Counted from the first letter of the stretch, positions 7,149 to 15,114 are shown. The stretch: 17,977 nucleotides of DNA from Clostridiales bacterium UBA4698 (GCA_002404755.1 DHKI01000016.1:1-17977); one strand, 5' to 3'. Made by a program: numbers and translations. The notes: generated by a model from the sequence alone, not told the origin.

Positions 7149-8072
7149 GTGGTCAATGCGTTGAAACTAATGGAGAAAGCGAACTGCCAAGTAGTAACAA
7201 CTAATTCGGAAGAATTAGGTATAGATTACGAATTATTCAAGAGTATTGCTGAGCGGTGTGGCTTTTCTATTCAGGAAAAGAATGATGAACTACGAAAAAT
7301 GTTCAGGCTGAAGAAGAAAGGAATACCACTCGTTAAACTTTATTCAAGAGAAGAGGAGAAAACATTTAACTTTTTAGATGTTTCCGATTTTCACGTTGGA
7401 AACGAGGATTTTAATCCAGATAAGTTGCACGAAATCTTACGAAAGGCTGTAGAACGTGGAGTTAGACAGGTCTTTATTGCAGGTGACATTTTTGAGGCTG
7501 TGTATGACGTTACACAATATGACTTTCGAATAATGAATCATAAAAAACAAAAGCAGGTTGAAAAATGTTTCAAGAGCCAGCTTTATGCCATTTTTAAGAT
7601 TCTTCGAGAGTATGATCTTAGTTACTACGCAATAAATGGCAACCACGAATACGGTTACGAACAGCTTGGAATAATGACCCCACTTAGGCAACTAGAAGAA
7701 AAGTTGCGATGTGAGGGAATTGATTTCAACTCGTATGATACCTATATCGTGGACTTCTTAATAGCAGGTGTGGTTAAAAGAGTTATGCACCTAGAAAGCT
7801 ATTATGAAAGAAAAACAGTTTGCAATGCAATGGAAAGGCTTTATGAATTTGAACGACATGGAGGATTATTTGTTAAGGTGAACGACAATGAAAGTGCTCC
7901 AATACGTTTCTTGGAGTGTGGTCATGTTCATTTAACAATGGAATTGTTTAGCTCAAGGCATAATGTTTATGTGTTGCAACCAGGTTCGCTCATAGTGACA
8001 GAGAACCCTTACGAATCCGGAATTTTCGTGAGAGGAGAAGTAACAAAAGAAAAAAATATAATTAGGTATTAA
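7149..8072 (+). CDS. Calcineurin-like metallophosphoesterase
   Basis: Predicted two-metal phosphoesterase of 307 aa; substrate unknown. Metal-ligand motifs are in order: DFH (80-82), GD (112-113, GDIFEA), GNHE (164-167) and GHVH (258-261), followed by a PGS motif near 277. The N-terminal 75 residues are a charged extension of unknown role. No signal peptide, so cytoplasmic. The start is GTG with GGAGGA at 7135-7140. Codon use differs from the neighbours: CGA, CGT and one in-frame CGG (7254-7256, AERCGF) as well as more GAG and TTC, whereas neighbours use almost only AGA for Arg. It is a single-gene unit with own promoter and terminator, consistent with separate ancestry. The family is broad (nucleases such as SbcD, phosphodiesterases), so the precise function stays open. 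Confidence 0.85.
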   Translation: MVNALKLMEKANCQVVTTNSEELGIDYELFKSIAERCGFSIQEKNDELRKMFRLKKKGIPLVKLYSREEEKTFNFLDVSDFHVGNEDFNPDKLHEILRKAVERGVRQVFIAGDIFEAVYDVTQYDFRIMNHKKQKQVEKCFKSQLYAIFKILREYDLSYYAINGNHEYGYEQLGIMTPLRQLEEKLRCEGIDFNSYDTYIVDFLIAGVVKRVMHLESYYERKTVCNAMERLYEFERHGGLFVKVNDNESAPIRFLECGHVHLTMELFSSRHNVYVLQPGSLIVTENPYESGIFVRGEVTKEKNIIRY

Positions 8073-8081
8073 AAATAAAAG

Positions 8082-8109
8082 GGCTCTGAATTTTTCAGAG
8101 TCTTTTTTT
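8082..8109 (+). terminator. Terminator after the metallophosphoesterase gene
   Basis: GGCTCTGAA (8082-8090) pairs with TTCAGAGTC (8094-8102), one G-U pair, loop TTT, followed by seven T. Confidence 0.85.
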
Positions 8110-8193
8110 GTCATTCAATTGAGTGTAAAATTGAATTTTGTGATAAAGATAAAATGTGATAAGAGAATCATTTTTGGTATATTGAGAAAAAAC

Positions 8194-8224
8194 ACTAAAC
8201 TTTTTAATCTGTTTAGTATATAAT
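8194..8224 (+). promoter_or_regulatory. murT promoter region with palindrome
   Basis: TATAAT lies at 8219-8224, about 50 bases before murT. No good -35 is found at 16-18 bases; that position is taken by the inverted repeat ACTAAAC (8194-8200) / GTTTAGT (8211-8217), spacer 10. The palindrome could be an operator or activator site. The promoter call rests on the -10 alone. Confidence 0.45.
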
Positions 8225-8275
8225 AAATTTGATTTAAAGATATATTAGTGATTCTGTTATAAAAGGGAGAGATAT

Positions 8276-9590
8276 ATGAAGACGTTTATTATTTTATTAA
8301 ATAAATTTATATACTGGCTAGGAAAGCTAGTAGGCAAGGGAAGTAGCATGCCACGGAAAGATTGCACTTAAGTTAGATAGAAACATATTAAAAAAGATAA
8401 AACTTCCAGATGATATAATAGTTGTAACTGGTAGCAATGGAAAGACATCAACGGTTGAAATGATAAATAGTGTACTAACTGAAAATGGTAAGACGGTTGC
8501 TTGTAATTTAGAAGGTTCAAACCAAACCGAGGGTGTTACAACAATGATTTTAAATAATTGCAATTTACATGGAGAAGTAAAAAAAGATGTGCTTTTAATA
8601 GAAAGTGATGAAAGATATTTAAGACATACTTTGAAATTCTTTAGGCCTAAATATTTAGTCGTAACAAACTTATACAGAGACCAAATGACTCGAAACGGCC
8701 ATCCTGAGCTTATTTACGATATTATAAAAGAAGCAATAACAGATGACATACATTTGATTTTAAACACAGATGATCCTCTTTCTTCTTTATATGGATACCA
8801 AAGGAATAATGTTACATACTTTGGAATGAATGAAAATAAGTTTTCAAAGAAAGTAAATGATAGTGTGTATGATGATGGAAAGTACTGTCCTAATTGCAAA
8901 AAACCATTAAAATATGATTATTACCATTACAATCATATAGGTTCATACAAATGTGAAAATTGTGGACATGCTAGAAAAGAGCCAGACTATGCAGTAACAG
9001 ATTTTAATTTTGATGTTGGCGAGATGACAATAAACAGAAAATATAAACTTCAAATGAATTTAAGAAGCATATATAATGCATATAATCTTCTTGCAACATT
9101 TGCTGTATGCAGATTAGTTGGCATAAAAGATGATAAAATAGTTGAATCTTTAAATAATTATGTTATAAAAAATGATAGAATACAAAAGTTTGAATTAAAT
9201 GGACATGATGCAATGTTACTTACATCAAAGCATGAAAATTCAATATCATATAACCAATCACTTTTATATGTAACGAGAGAAAAAGAAGATTGTACTGTGG
9301 TTATAATTGTTGATGCTGTAAGTAGAAAATATTTTACAAGCGAGACTTCATGGCTTTGGGATATAGACTTCGAACTTTTAAAAAGTGAAAATGTAAAAAA
9401 AGTTATTTTGGGTGGAAAATATGTACATGACTTGGTTACAAGAATGGAGTTTGCAGGAATCAATATGGATAAAGTTGTCGCAAAGAGTAATTTAGATGAA
9501 CTAATGAAAGAAACAAAAGAAAATTCGATAGGAAAGATATATGTCATAACATGTTTTTCAGATAGAATGAAGTTTTTAAATAGGAGGTAA
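8276..9590 (+). CDS. murT: MurT-like lipid II isoglutaminyl synthase subunit, interrupted by +1 frameshift at CGG
   Basis: Mur-ligase-type subunit that, with GatD, amidates D-Glu of the peptidoglycan stem to D-isoglutamine using ATP. Read across one extra base it is 437 aa, equal to known MurT. ATG 8276 follows AAAGGGAGAG. After 26 codons ending SSMP the frame meets CGG (8354-8356) and stops at 8369. Skipping the C at 8354 gives MPGKIALKLDRN, matching the LPGQIARK block of Staphylococcus MurT, then the P-loop VTGSNGKTST, LYRDQM, NTDDP, a four-Cys zinc ribbon (YCPNCKKPL and YKCENCGHA) and the DUF1727 C-terminal domain with TSETSWLWD. The residue equivalent to the triad-completing Asp of S. aureus MurT (RDTSW) is Glu here. 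The P-loop lies before the next in-frame Met (8460), so an internal start would give a dead ligase. No other damage is visible. It overlaps the gatD ribosome binding site. Confidence 0.85.
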
Positions 9591-9594
9591 GACT

Positions 9595-10306
9595 ATGAAA
9601 ATATTGCATCTATACTACGATATAATGAATTTATATGGAGATTATCGGAAATGTTAGTATACTAAAGAAACATTTAGAGGATCAGGGCTTAGAAGTTGTT
9701 TTAGATAAAAAAACAATTGGTGAAGAAGCAGATTTAAATGAATATAATTTTATATTTATAGGAAGTGGCACAGAAAAAAATTTAGATGTTGTTTTAAAAG
9801 ATTTACAAAACAGAAAAAAAGAATTAGAAAAATACATAGATAGTGAAAAAGTAATTTTAATGACAGGAAATAGTTTCGAAATGCTTGGCAAGAAAATAGA
9901 TAATGAAGAATGCCTTGGAATATTTGATTTTGAAACAACTAGAGATAAAGATAGAGAGACATCCGATGTAATATACAAATCAAAATATTTAAGTAAGCCT
10001 ATTGTAGGTTTTGTGAATAAAATGACAAAGATGTATCATAATATGAATCCATTTTTCGAAGTTGAATTTGGAATAGGCGAAAATGAAAACAATGATTATG
10101 AAGGAGTAAAATATAAAAACTTGTATGGTACTCATGTTTCTGGTCCTATTTTAGTCAGAAATCCAGAGCTATTAAAAATGTTAGTAGATACGATATGTAA
10201 GCAAAATAAAATAAAGACGAAGGAAATAAGTTATCAAAATGAGGAAGAAGGTTACAAACTAGTTTTAAGTGAACTTAAAAAAAGAGAAGAGCAAAATGCT
10301 AAATAG
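9595..10306 (+). CDS. gatD: GatD-like glutamine amidotransferase-fold subunit, +1 frameshift at CGG, catalytic Cys/His absent
   Basis: Partner of MurT, normally a class I glutaminase supplying ammonia. AGGAGG overlapping the murT stop precedes ATG 9595. The frame runs MKILHLYYDIMNLYGDY, meets CGG (9646-9648) and stops at 9655. Skipping C9646 gives LYGDYGNVSILKK, matching LYSDIGN of S. aureus GatD, and a 236-aa protein with no other lesion. Residues around the nucleophile elbow read MTGNSFEMLGKK where known GatD has ICGGYQFLGKK, so the catalytic Cys is missing. The catalytic His motif YLHGP reads HVSGP here. The fold motif FIFIGSGTEK is kept. The subunit is therefore probably glutaminase-dead or uses another chemistry; binding to MurT is inferred from the operon. 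Its last codons lie in the terminator stem. Confidence 0.82.
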
Positions 10307-10321
10307 GCATTTTGCTCTTTT
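10287..10321. terminator. Terminator between convergent gatD and the sigma-factor gene
   Basis: AGAGCAAAATGC (10288-10299) pairs with GCATTTTGCTCT (10307-10318), 12 perfect base pairs, extended by A10287-T10319. A short T run follows on the plus strand and a T-rich stretch on the minus strand, so it can serve both genes. Confidence 0.8.
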
Positions 10322-10329
10322 GTTACAGT

Positions 10330-11316
10330 TTAAAAATCAAGGCTATTTTTAAACCGATTGCAAAATTTCTTGTCCTTACGAAGTCTCCTAAAAGCTGTTC
10401 CAATAAGTTGTCGTACTCTCTCTCGAGTGATTCCAAGTTGTTCTCCGATTTCATCTAAGGTACGCGAATCAGAATTCTCATCAAGGCCGTAGTGTAAGAA
10501 AACAGCTTGCAAAGAACGTTCGTTTTTTAATATCCTAACAAGAGAGTTTCTTAAGTCAGCATTGAGCTCACCTTCTTCAACTTGTTTTTCTATGCTGAAT
10601 GCTTCATCAGTCAGAAAGTCTTCAAGCTCTGTAGAATCGTCATCTTCAGCATTGGCTGGCAAGGAAAGAGAAACAACCGATGAAGAAAGCTTTATTCTGT
10701 CGATTTCCTCAATAGATACTTTGGTGGCTTCTGATAACTCAGACAATGTGGGATACCTTAGAAGTTTTGCAGCAAGCTCCTTTTCGGTACGCATAATCCG
10801 AGCACGTTTTACGCGTTCATGTTCTGGTAGTCTTATAACACCAGAGTTATTGGATATGCCACGGAAGATAGCTTGTTTTATCCACCAAGTTGCATACGTT
10901 GAAAAACGAAAGCCCCTAGTGTAATCAAACTTTTGGGCCGCATTCATAAGCCCGATGTTACCATCTTGTATCAGGTCATTGATATCCTGTTCTGAGTATT
11001 TTGCATAGCGTAAAGCCATCTTTATAACGAGACAAAGATTGTGCTCTACTAGAGTATTCAGTGCGGTTTCATCGCCACTGTCCTTCGCTTTTGCAAGTTC
11101 GATAACCTCCTCATCAGTTAATATTGCTAAATTTTTGGCATAGTCGCAGTAAAAGCCGAGGGTGTCGAGTGTCGAAAAATTTGCATAATCGCCATCAGAA
11201 ATCGAAGCCTCCATTTCAATTTCTGTTAGTTCCTCTGTGGTTGGTCCTTCGTTGTCAGCAACGGGCATGGCGATAACCTCCTCATCGAAGTCTTTTAACA
11301 AATCGTTGGTATCCAT
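10330..11316 (-). CDS. RpoD-like sigma-70 factor lacking region 1.1 (group 2 type)
   Basis: RNA polymerase sigma subunit of 328 aa. Region 1.2 begins near residue 52 (LGFYCDYAKNLAILTDEEVI), region 2 contains DLIQDGNIGLMNAAQKFDYT and the -10-reading FSTYATWWIKQAI, region 3 follows with RLPEHERVKRARIMR, and region 4.2 is TLDEIGEQLGITRERVRQLI. The acidic first 50 residues do not resemble region 1.1. Motifs resemble the housekeeping factor, so it should read near-consensus promoters; a paralogue role (stress, stationary phase) is inference. It is not beside dnaG, the usual rpoD neighbour. Codon use is unlike that of the neighbours (GAG, CTC, CGT, two in-frame CGG at 10354-10356 and 10798-10800), similar to the metallophosphoesterase gene. 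GGAG precedes the ATG. Confidence 0.92.
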   Translation of the reverse strand: MDTNDLLKDFDEEVIAMPVADNEGPTTEELTEIEMEASISDGDYANFSTLDTLGFYCDYAKNLAILTDEEVIELAKAKDSGDETALNTLVEHNLCLVIKMALRYAKYSEQDINDLIQDGNIGLMNAAQKFDYTRGFRFSTYATWWIKQAIFRGISNNSGVIRLPEHERVKRARIMRTEKELAAKLLRYPTLSELSEATKVSIEEIDRIKLSSSVVSLSLPANAEDDDSTELEDFLTDEAFSIEKQVEEGELNADLRNSLVRILKNERSLQAVFLHYGLDENSDSRTLDEIGEQLGITRERVRQLIGTAFRRLRKDKKFCNRFKNSLDF

Positions 11317-11376
11317 AAAGAATCTCCTTTATATAAATTATTATAAAAAGTCGTAAATCTGAAACTGAACGAAATA

Positions 11377-11405
11377 ATTATAACACGTTTACATAAGAGA
11401 GTCAA
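11377..11405 (-). promoter_or_regulatory. Promoter of the sigma-factor gene
   Basis: On the minus strand TTGACT (11405-11400), 17-base spacer, TATAAT (11382-11377), with TGT before it as an extended -10. TGTAAAC lies in the spacer. It is back-to-back with the ATPase promoter; the two -35 boxes are 18 bases apart. Confidence 0.8.
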
Positions 11406-11423
11406 TTAAAGGCTTAAAAATAT

Positions 11424-11452
11424 TTGACTAAAACAATCATATTTAATATAAT
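11424..11452 (+). promoter_or_regulatory. Promoter of the cation ATPase gene
   Basis: TTGACT (11424-11429), 17-base spacer, perfect TATAAT (11447-11452). Transcription would start near 11459, about 28 bases before the ATG. Confidence 0.8.
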
Positions 11453-11486
11453 CTATACGTATATTATCTTTAAAGGAGGGTCTTTA

Positions 11487-14183
11487 ATGGATCAAAAAAA
11501 CTGGTATTCAATGTCTTTTGAAGAAGTGGCAAAAGAGCTTGGCACAAATATAGAAAGTGGCTTAGATTCAGTAGCAATTTCTAAGCTTCATGGCTATTAT
11601 GGAAGTAATGAGATAACACCAAAAAAGAAAAAAAGTGTTATAAAAATGATAATAGAGCAATTTAAAGATTTTATGATAATTGTTTTACTTCTCGCAGCAC
11701 TTGTCTCTGGACTAGTAAGTAAAGATTTTACGGATTCAGTAATAATCTTAATAATAGTTGTTTTAAATGCTGTAATTGGTGTAATACAAGAGTTAAAGGC
11801 GCAAAAATCTTTAGATGCATTAAAAAATCTTAGTGCTCCAACATGTAAAGTAATAAGAGAAGGAAAAATAGAAACAATCAGTTCAAAAGAACTTGTGCCA
11901 GGAGATATAGTAATATTAGAGACTGGTGACTATGTTCCAGCAGATTTAAGACTAATAGAAGCTGTTAATTTAAAAATACAAGAAGCAGCACTTACTGGTG
12001 AATCTGTTCCGGTTGAAAAATCTGTGTACACAATAGATAAGAAAGATGTAGGGATTGGAGATAGGACAAACTTAGCATTTTCAAGCAGTATGGTGACATA
12101 CGGAAGAGGAAAAGGAATAGTTACAGCGATAGGAATGGATACAGAAGTGGGAAAAATAGCAAAGATGTTAGACTCTGTGGATGAAAGCGAAACACCACTA
12201 AAGAGAAGACTTGAAGCTTTAGGCAAAACATTGGGAATAGCTGCTCTTGTTATTTGTCTAGTAATTTTTGCAGTTGGTTCGCTTGTTCATGGAAAGGACT
12301 TGCTATCAATGTTTATGACAGCGGTAAGCCTTGCGGTTGCAGCAATACCAGAAGGATTGCCTGCAATATCTACAATTGTACTTTCAATAGGCGTTCAAAG
12401 AATGGTAAAAAGAAATGCTATTATAAGAACACTTCCATCAGTTGAAACACTTGGTAGTGCAACTGTTATATGTTCAGATAAAACAGGAACATTAACTCAA
12501 AATAGAATGACAGTAGAAAAAATATTTTATAACAATGAAACATTTGATGCAAAAGAAAAATATAACAATGTAGATGATCATTACGCATTATTATTAAATT
12601 CAATGATACTTTGTAACGATTCAAAAATAGCACAAAATGGCAATGAATATAAAGTTACCGGAGACCCTACAGAAACAGCACTTGTAGACTTAGGAATAAA
12701 AAGTAACTTCATAAAAACAGAAATAGAAAATTCAAATAAAAGAGTTGAAGAAATTCCATTTGATTCAGAAAGAAAGCTAATGACAACAGTAAACAAAAAT
12801 GAAAACAGTTTAATGGTTTATACAAAAGGTGGAGTAGATGAACTACTTGCGCGTTGTTCTAAGATTTTGTTAGATGGAACTCCTGCTACTATAACAGAAG
12901 CACACAAAGATTATATAAGAAAAGTAAATGAAGAACTTGCAACAAATGCCCTAAGAGTACTTGCAATGGCATATAAGAAGATAGATAGCATTCCAAATAA
13001 AAATGAAATAGCAACATTAGAAAATGACCTAGTATTTATAGGAATGGTTGGAATGATAGACCCAGCAAGACCGGAAGTAAAAGAAGCTGTTCATAAGTGT
13101 AAAACGGCAGGCATAAGACCTGTAATGATAACAGGAGACCACAAAATAACAGCGGTAGCAATTGCAAAACAAATAGGAATATTAAATGATGGAGATAAAG
13201 CAGTTACTGGTGCTGAGTTAGAGAAAATGTCAGATGAAGAACTTGCAAAGAATGTAAAAGATATATCAGTATATGCAAGAGTATCACCAGAACACAAAGT
13301 AAGGATAGTAAAAGCTTGGCAATCACATGGTGAGGTTGTAGCAATGACAGGTGACGGTGTAAATGATGCACCAGCATTAAAAACAGCAGATATAGGTGCT
13401 GCAATGGGAATTGTCGGAACAGATGTGGCAAAAGAAGCAGCAGATGTAGTGCTAACAGATGATAACTTTGCAACAATAGTATCAGCTGTTGAAGAGGGAA
13501 GAAGAATATATGATAACATATTAAAAGCAGTAGCATATTTGTTATCATCAAACATAGGTGAAATAATAACATTATTTGTAGGAACAATGCTAGGTTGGGC
13601 AATCGAACCACTAATGCCAATACACATATTATGGATAAACTTGGTAACAGATAGCCTTCCAGCACTTGCACTTAGTGTAGATCCAGCAGAAGAAGATATA
13701 ATGGAGAGAAAAGCTAAGAAAAATAAAAACATATTCACAAAAGGCATGATATGGAGAATAGTATATCAAGGCATAATGGTTGGAGTAATAACACTTCTTG
13801 CATTCTGCATAGGTTGTGGATTCAAATTCGATGCATTAGTAGACGCAAATGGAGAAATAACAAATGTAGGTAAGACGGCACAAACAATGGCTTTCGCAGT
13901 GCTTGCGATGTCACAATTAACTCATGTATTCAACTTGCGTTCAAACAAAAAATCAATATTTAAAGTTGGACTACTAACAAACAAAACATTGATAGGTGCA
14001 ACGATAGTATCAATGCTATTGATGATAATCGTTTTAAATGTGCCATTCTTGCAAAATATATTTGAAGTAACACAACTACCACTAAATGACATAGAATTAG
14101 TAATACTTCTAATAATTTCACCAGTGGCAATAGTTGAAGTATTTAAAGCACTTAAAATAAACACATTAAAAGATGAAGAATAA
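11487..14183 (+). CDS. P2-type (SERCA/PMCA-like) calcium-transporting ATPase
   Basis: Membrane cation pump of 898 aa that exports Ca2+ with ATP. Cation N-terminal domain at about 5-70 (WYSMSFEEVAKELG); actuator TGES at 170-173; TM4 PEGLP at 288-292; phosphorylation DKTGTLT with Asp331; nucleotide domain with KGGVDELL; hinge TGDGVNDAP from 621; then six C-terminal helices. TM5 SSNIGE and TM6 WINLVTDSLP keep the Asn, Glu, Asn, Thr and Asp that bind Ca2+ in SERCA, supporting calcium over Na/K or H. The start is the ATG at 11487 after AAAGGAGGG; the frame is open further upstream but that part contains the promoter. Single-gene unit. No CGG codon in about 900 codons. Confidence 0.95.
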   Translation: MDQKNWYSMSFEEVAKELGTNIESGLDSVAISKLHGYYGSNEITPKKKKSVIKMIIEQFKDFMIIVLLLAALVSGLVSKDFTDSVIILIIVVLNAVIGVIQELKAQKSLDALKNLSAPTCKVIREGKIETISSKELVPGDIVILETGDYVPADLRLIEAVNLKIQEAALTGESVPVEKSVYTIDKKDVGIGDRTNLAFSSSMVTYGRGKGIVTAIGMDTEVGKIAKMLDSVDESETPLKRRLEALGKTLGIAALVICLVIFAVGSLVHGKDLLSMFMTAVSLAVAAIPEGLPAISTIVLSIGVQRMVKRNAIIRTLPSVETLGSATVICSDKTGTLTQNRMTVEKIFYNNETFDAKEKYNNVDDHYALLLNSMILCNDSKIAQNGNEYKVTGDPTETALVDLGIKSNFIKTEIENSNKRVEEIPFDSERKLMTTVNKNENSLMVYTKGGVDELLARCSKILLDGTPATITEAHKDYIRKVNEELATNALRVLAMAYKKIDSIPNKNEIATLENDLVFIGMVGMIDPARPEVKEAVHKCKTAGIRPVMITGDHKITAVAIAKQIGILNDGDKAVTGAELEKMSDEELAKNVKDISVYARVSPEHKVRIVKAWQSHGEVVAMTGDGVNDAPALKTADIGAAMGIVGTDVAKEAADVVLTDDNFATIVSAVEEGRRIYDNILKAVAYLLSSNIGEIITLFVGTMLGWAIEPLMPIHILWINLVTDSLPALALSVDPAEEDIMERKAKKNKNIFTKGMIWRIVYQGIMVGVITLLAFCIGCGFKFDALVDANGEITNVGKTAQTMAFAVLAMSQLTHVFNLRSNKKSIFKVGLLTNKTLIGATIVSMLLMIIVLNVPFLQNIFEVTQLPLNDIELVILLIISPVAIVEVFKALKINTLKDEE

Positions 14184-14303
14184 GAAAGAGCATCTAGGAA
14201 ACAAGGATTTTTAGTTTGAAAGCTTTTAAAATGCTAAGAAATATATGCAATTAGTCATAAATGAAAAAAAGAATTTATAATAAGTTTTTGTTGTATAAAA
14301 TAA

Positions 14304-14334
14304 TAGGAGGAGAACATAATAAGCTCTCCTCCTA
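14304..14334. other. Strong hairpin pairing an SD sequence with an anti-SD sequence
   Basis: TAGGAGGAGA (14304-14313) pairs perfectly with TCTCCTCCTA (14325-14334), loop 11 bases. The 5' arm is a perfect Shine-Dalgarno and the 3' arm has the CCTCCT of the 16S rRNA 3' end. It is followed by AAAAAATT, not T, so it is a poor plus-strand terminator, although it could protect the ATPase mRNA 3' end. No start codon follows the SD arm at useful distance. Confidence 0.5.
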
Positions 14335-14361
14335 AAAAATTCACAAATTGCAAAATAAATA

Positions 14362-14391
14362 TTGACAGATTGGATAAAAATGTGCTAATAT
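14362..14391 (+). promoter_or_regulatory. Promoter of tRNA-Leu
   Basis: TTGACA (14362-14367), 18-base spacer, TAATAT (14386-14391) with TGC before it (extended -10). The transcript would start near 14398, 14 bases before the mature tRNA. Confidence 0.7.
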
Positions 14392-14411
14392 TGAAAATGT
14401 CGAAACGACAT

Positions 14412-14495
14412 GCGGGTGTGGCGGAACTGGCAGACGCGCTAGACTTAGGATCTAGTGTCACAGACGTGGGGGTTCAAGTCCTCTCACCCGCACCA
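14412..14495 (+). tRNA. tRNA-Leu (anticodon UAG)
   Basis: 84 bases including an encoded CCA end. Acceptor stem GCGGGTG (14412-14418) pairs with CACCCGC (14485-14491), discriminator A14492, CCA 14493-14495. Anticodon stem CTAGA/TCTAG holds loop CTTAGGA with anticodon TAG at 14446-14448, reading CUN leucine codons. A long variable arm (class II) and a GGTTCAAGT T-arm support the identity. G37 after a UAG anticodon makes it a TrmD substrate. Confidence 0.96.
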
Positions 14496-14537
14496 AAAAG
14501 ACTGTTTTAGAATTAAAATTCTGAAACAGTCTTTTTT
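14495..14537 (+). terminator. Terminator after tRNA-Leu
   Basis: AAAGACTGTTTTAGAATT pairs with AATTCTGAAACAGTCTTT (to 14534), with one bulge or mismatch, followed by a T run ending at 14537. Confidence 0.88.
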
Positions 14538-14691
14538 AGCTTTTGCAGATATGGCAATGGTTTGCTTCTAATCTTTCATCGATTCTAGTAGCAATGTCGA
14601 TTAGTTTAATTGTTTTCTCTAAATATTCAAGTCGTTTTTGATTGACAATACTTATGTTGAAAAGTAAAATAAATTTGTTAGTATTAGAAGC
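14536..14691 (-). pseudogene. C-terminal remnant resembling RhuM-family protein
   Basis: An open minus-strand frame of about 51 codons without a plausible start encodes NQKRLEYLEKTIKLIDIATR followed by IDERLEANHCHICKS and a stop. The pattern QKR-x-YLEKT-x-KLIDIA-x-R-x-DERLE is, from memory, like the C-terminus of RhuM-family proteins. The rest is gone: a stop at 14692-14694 and no matching sequence upstream. The stop overlaps the tRNA terminator. The family call is tentative. Confidence 0.4.
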
Positions 14692-14792
14692 TTAGTATTT
14701 ATAGCAATTGGAAATAGAAAATATAAAAATTTGAATCCATTGTAACAAATTATCCTAAATGCTTCAAAATAAATATAAAAGGAGAGTAAAAA

Positions 14793-15035
14793 ATGAAATA
14801 TACTTATGAAACAAATGGAACATGCTCAAGAAGAATTGAATTTGAAATAGAAAATGGAATAGTTAAAAATGTAAGATTTACAGGAGGCTGTAATGGAAAT
14901 TTAAAGGCTGTGGCAGCTCTTGTGGAGGGACAACCAAAAGAAAAGGTTATTAAATTATTAAAGGGAATAAATTGTGGTACAAAGGGAACATCTTGTGGAG
15001 ACCAATTAGCAAGAGCTTTGGAAGAGGTAAAATAA
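14793..15035 (+). CDS. TSCPD domain protein (TIGR03905 type)
   Basis: Small 80-aa protein of unknown function. Cys-containing motifs TNGTCSRRIEFEIE, FTGGCNGN and INCGTKGTSCGDQLARALEE define the TSCPD family, which resembles a domain appended to some ribonucleotide reductases and may bind metal. No signal peptide. AAAGGAGAG precedes the ATG. It stands alone between tRNA-Leu and the convergent hydrolase gene; no convincing promoter is seen. Confidence 0.9.
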   Translation: MKYTYETNGTCSRRIEFEIENGIVKNVRFTGGCNGNLKAVAALVEGQPKEKVIKLLKGINCGTKGTSCGDQLARALEEVK

Positions 15036-15094
15036 ATTTTTGATATAGTTTTTGTTAATAGCATCAGAAATATAAATAAAATCCTAATTTACAG

Positions 15095-15114
15095 CTTATG
15101 CGAAATTGCATAAG
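15095..15114. repeat. Short inverted repeat after the TSCPD gene
   Basis: CTTATGC (15095-15101) and GCATAAG (15108-15114), loop GAAATT. No T tract follows directly on either strand; possibly a weak terminator or transcript-end hairpin for the TSCPD gene. Confidence 0.35.

Noticed and set aside
8276..10306. Reading CGG as a reassigned sense codon (for example Trp or Gln, as in some other Firmicutes)
   Set aside because: Reassignment keeps the frame. Here the 0 frame stops 2-5 codons later and homology continues only in the +1 frame.
11424..11486. Upstream extension of the ATPase coding frame
   Set aside because: It would start at a TTG that is part of the -35 hexamer, before the transcript begins; ATG 11487 has a perfect SD.
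13091..13747. Two long minus-strand open frames inside the ATPase gene, rich in Ser/Leu
   Set aside because: Low-complexity shadows of the plus-strand pump gene; composition follows the codon bias of the real frame.
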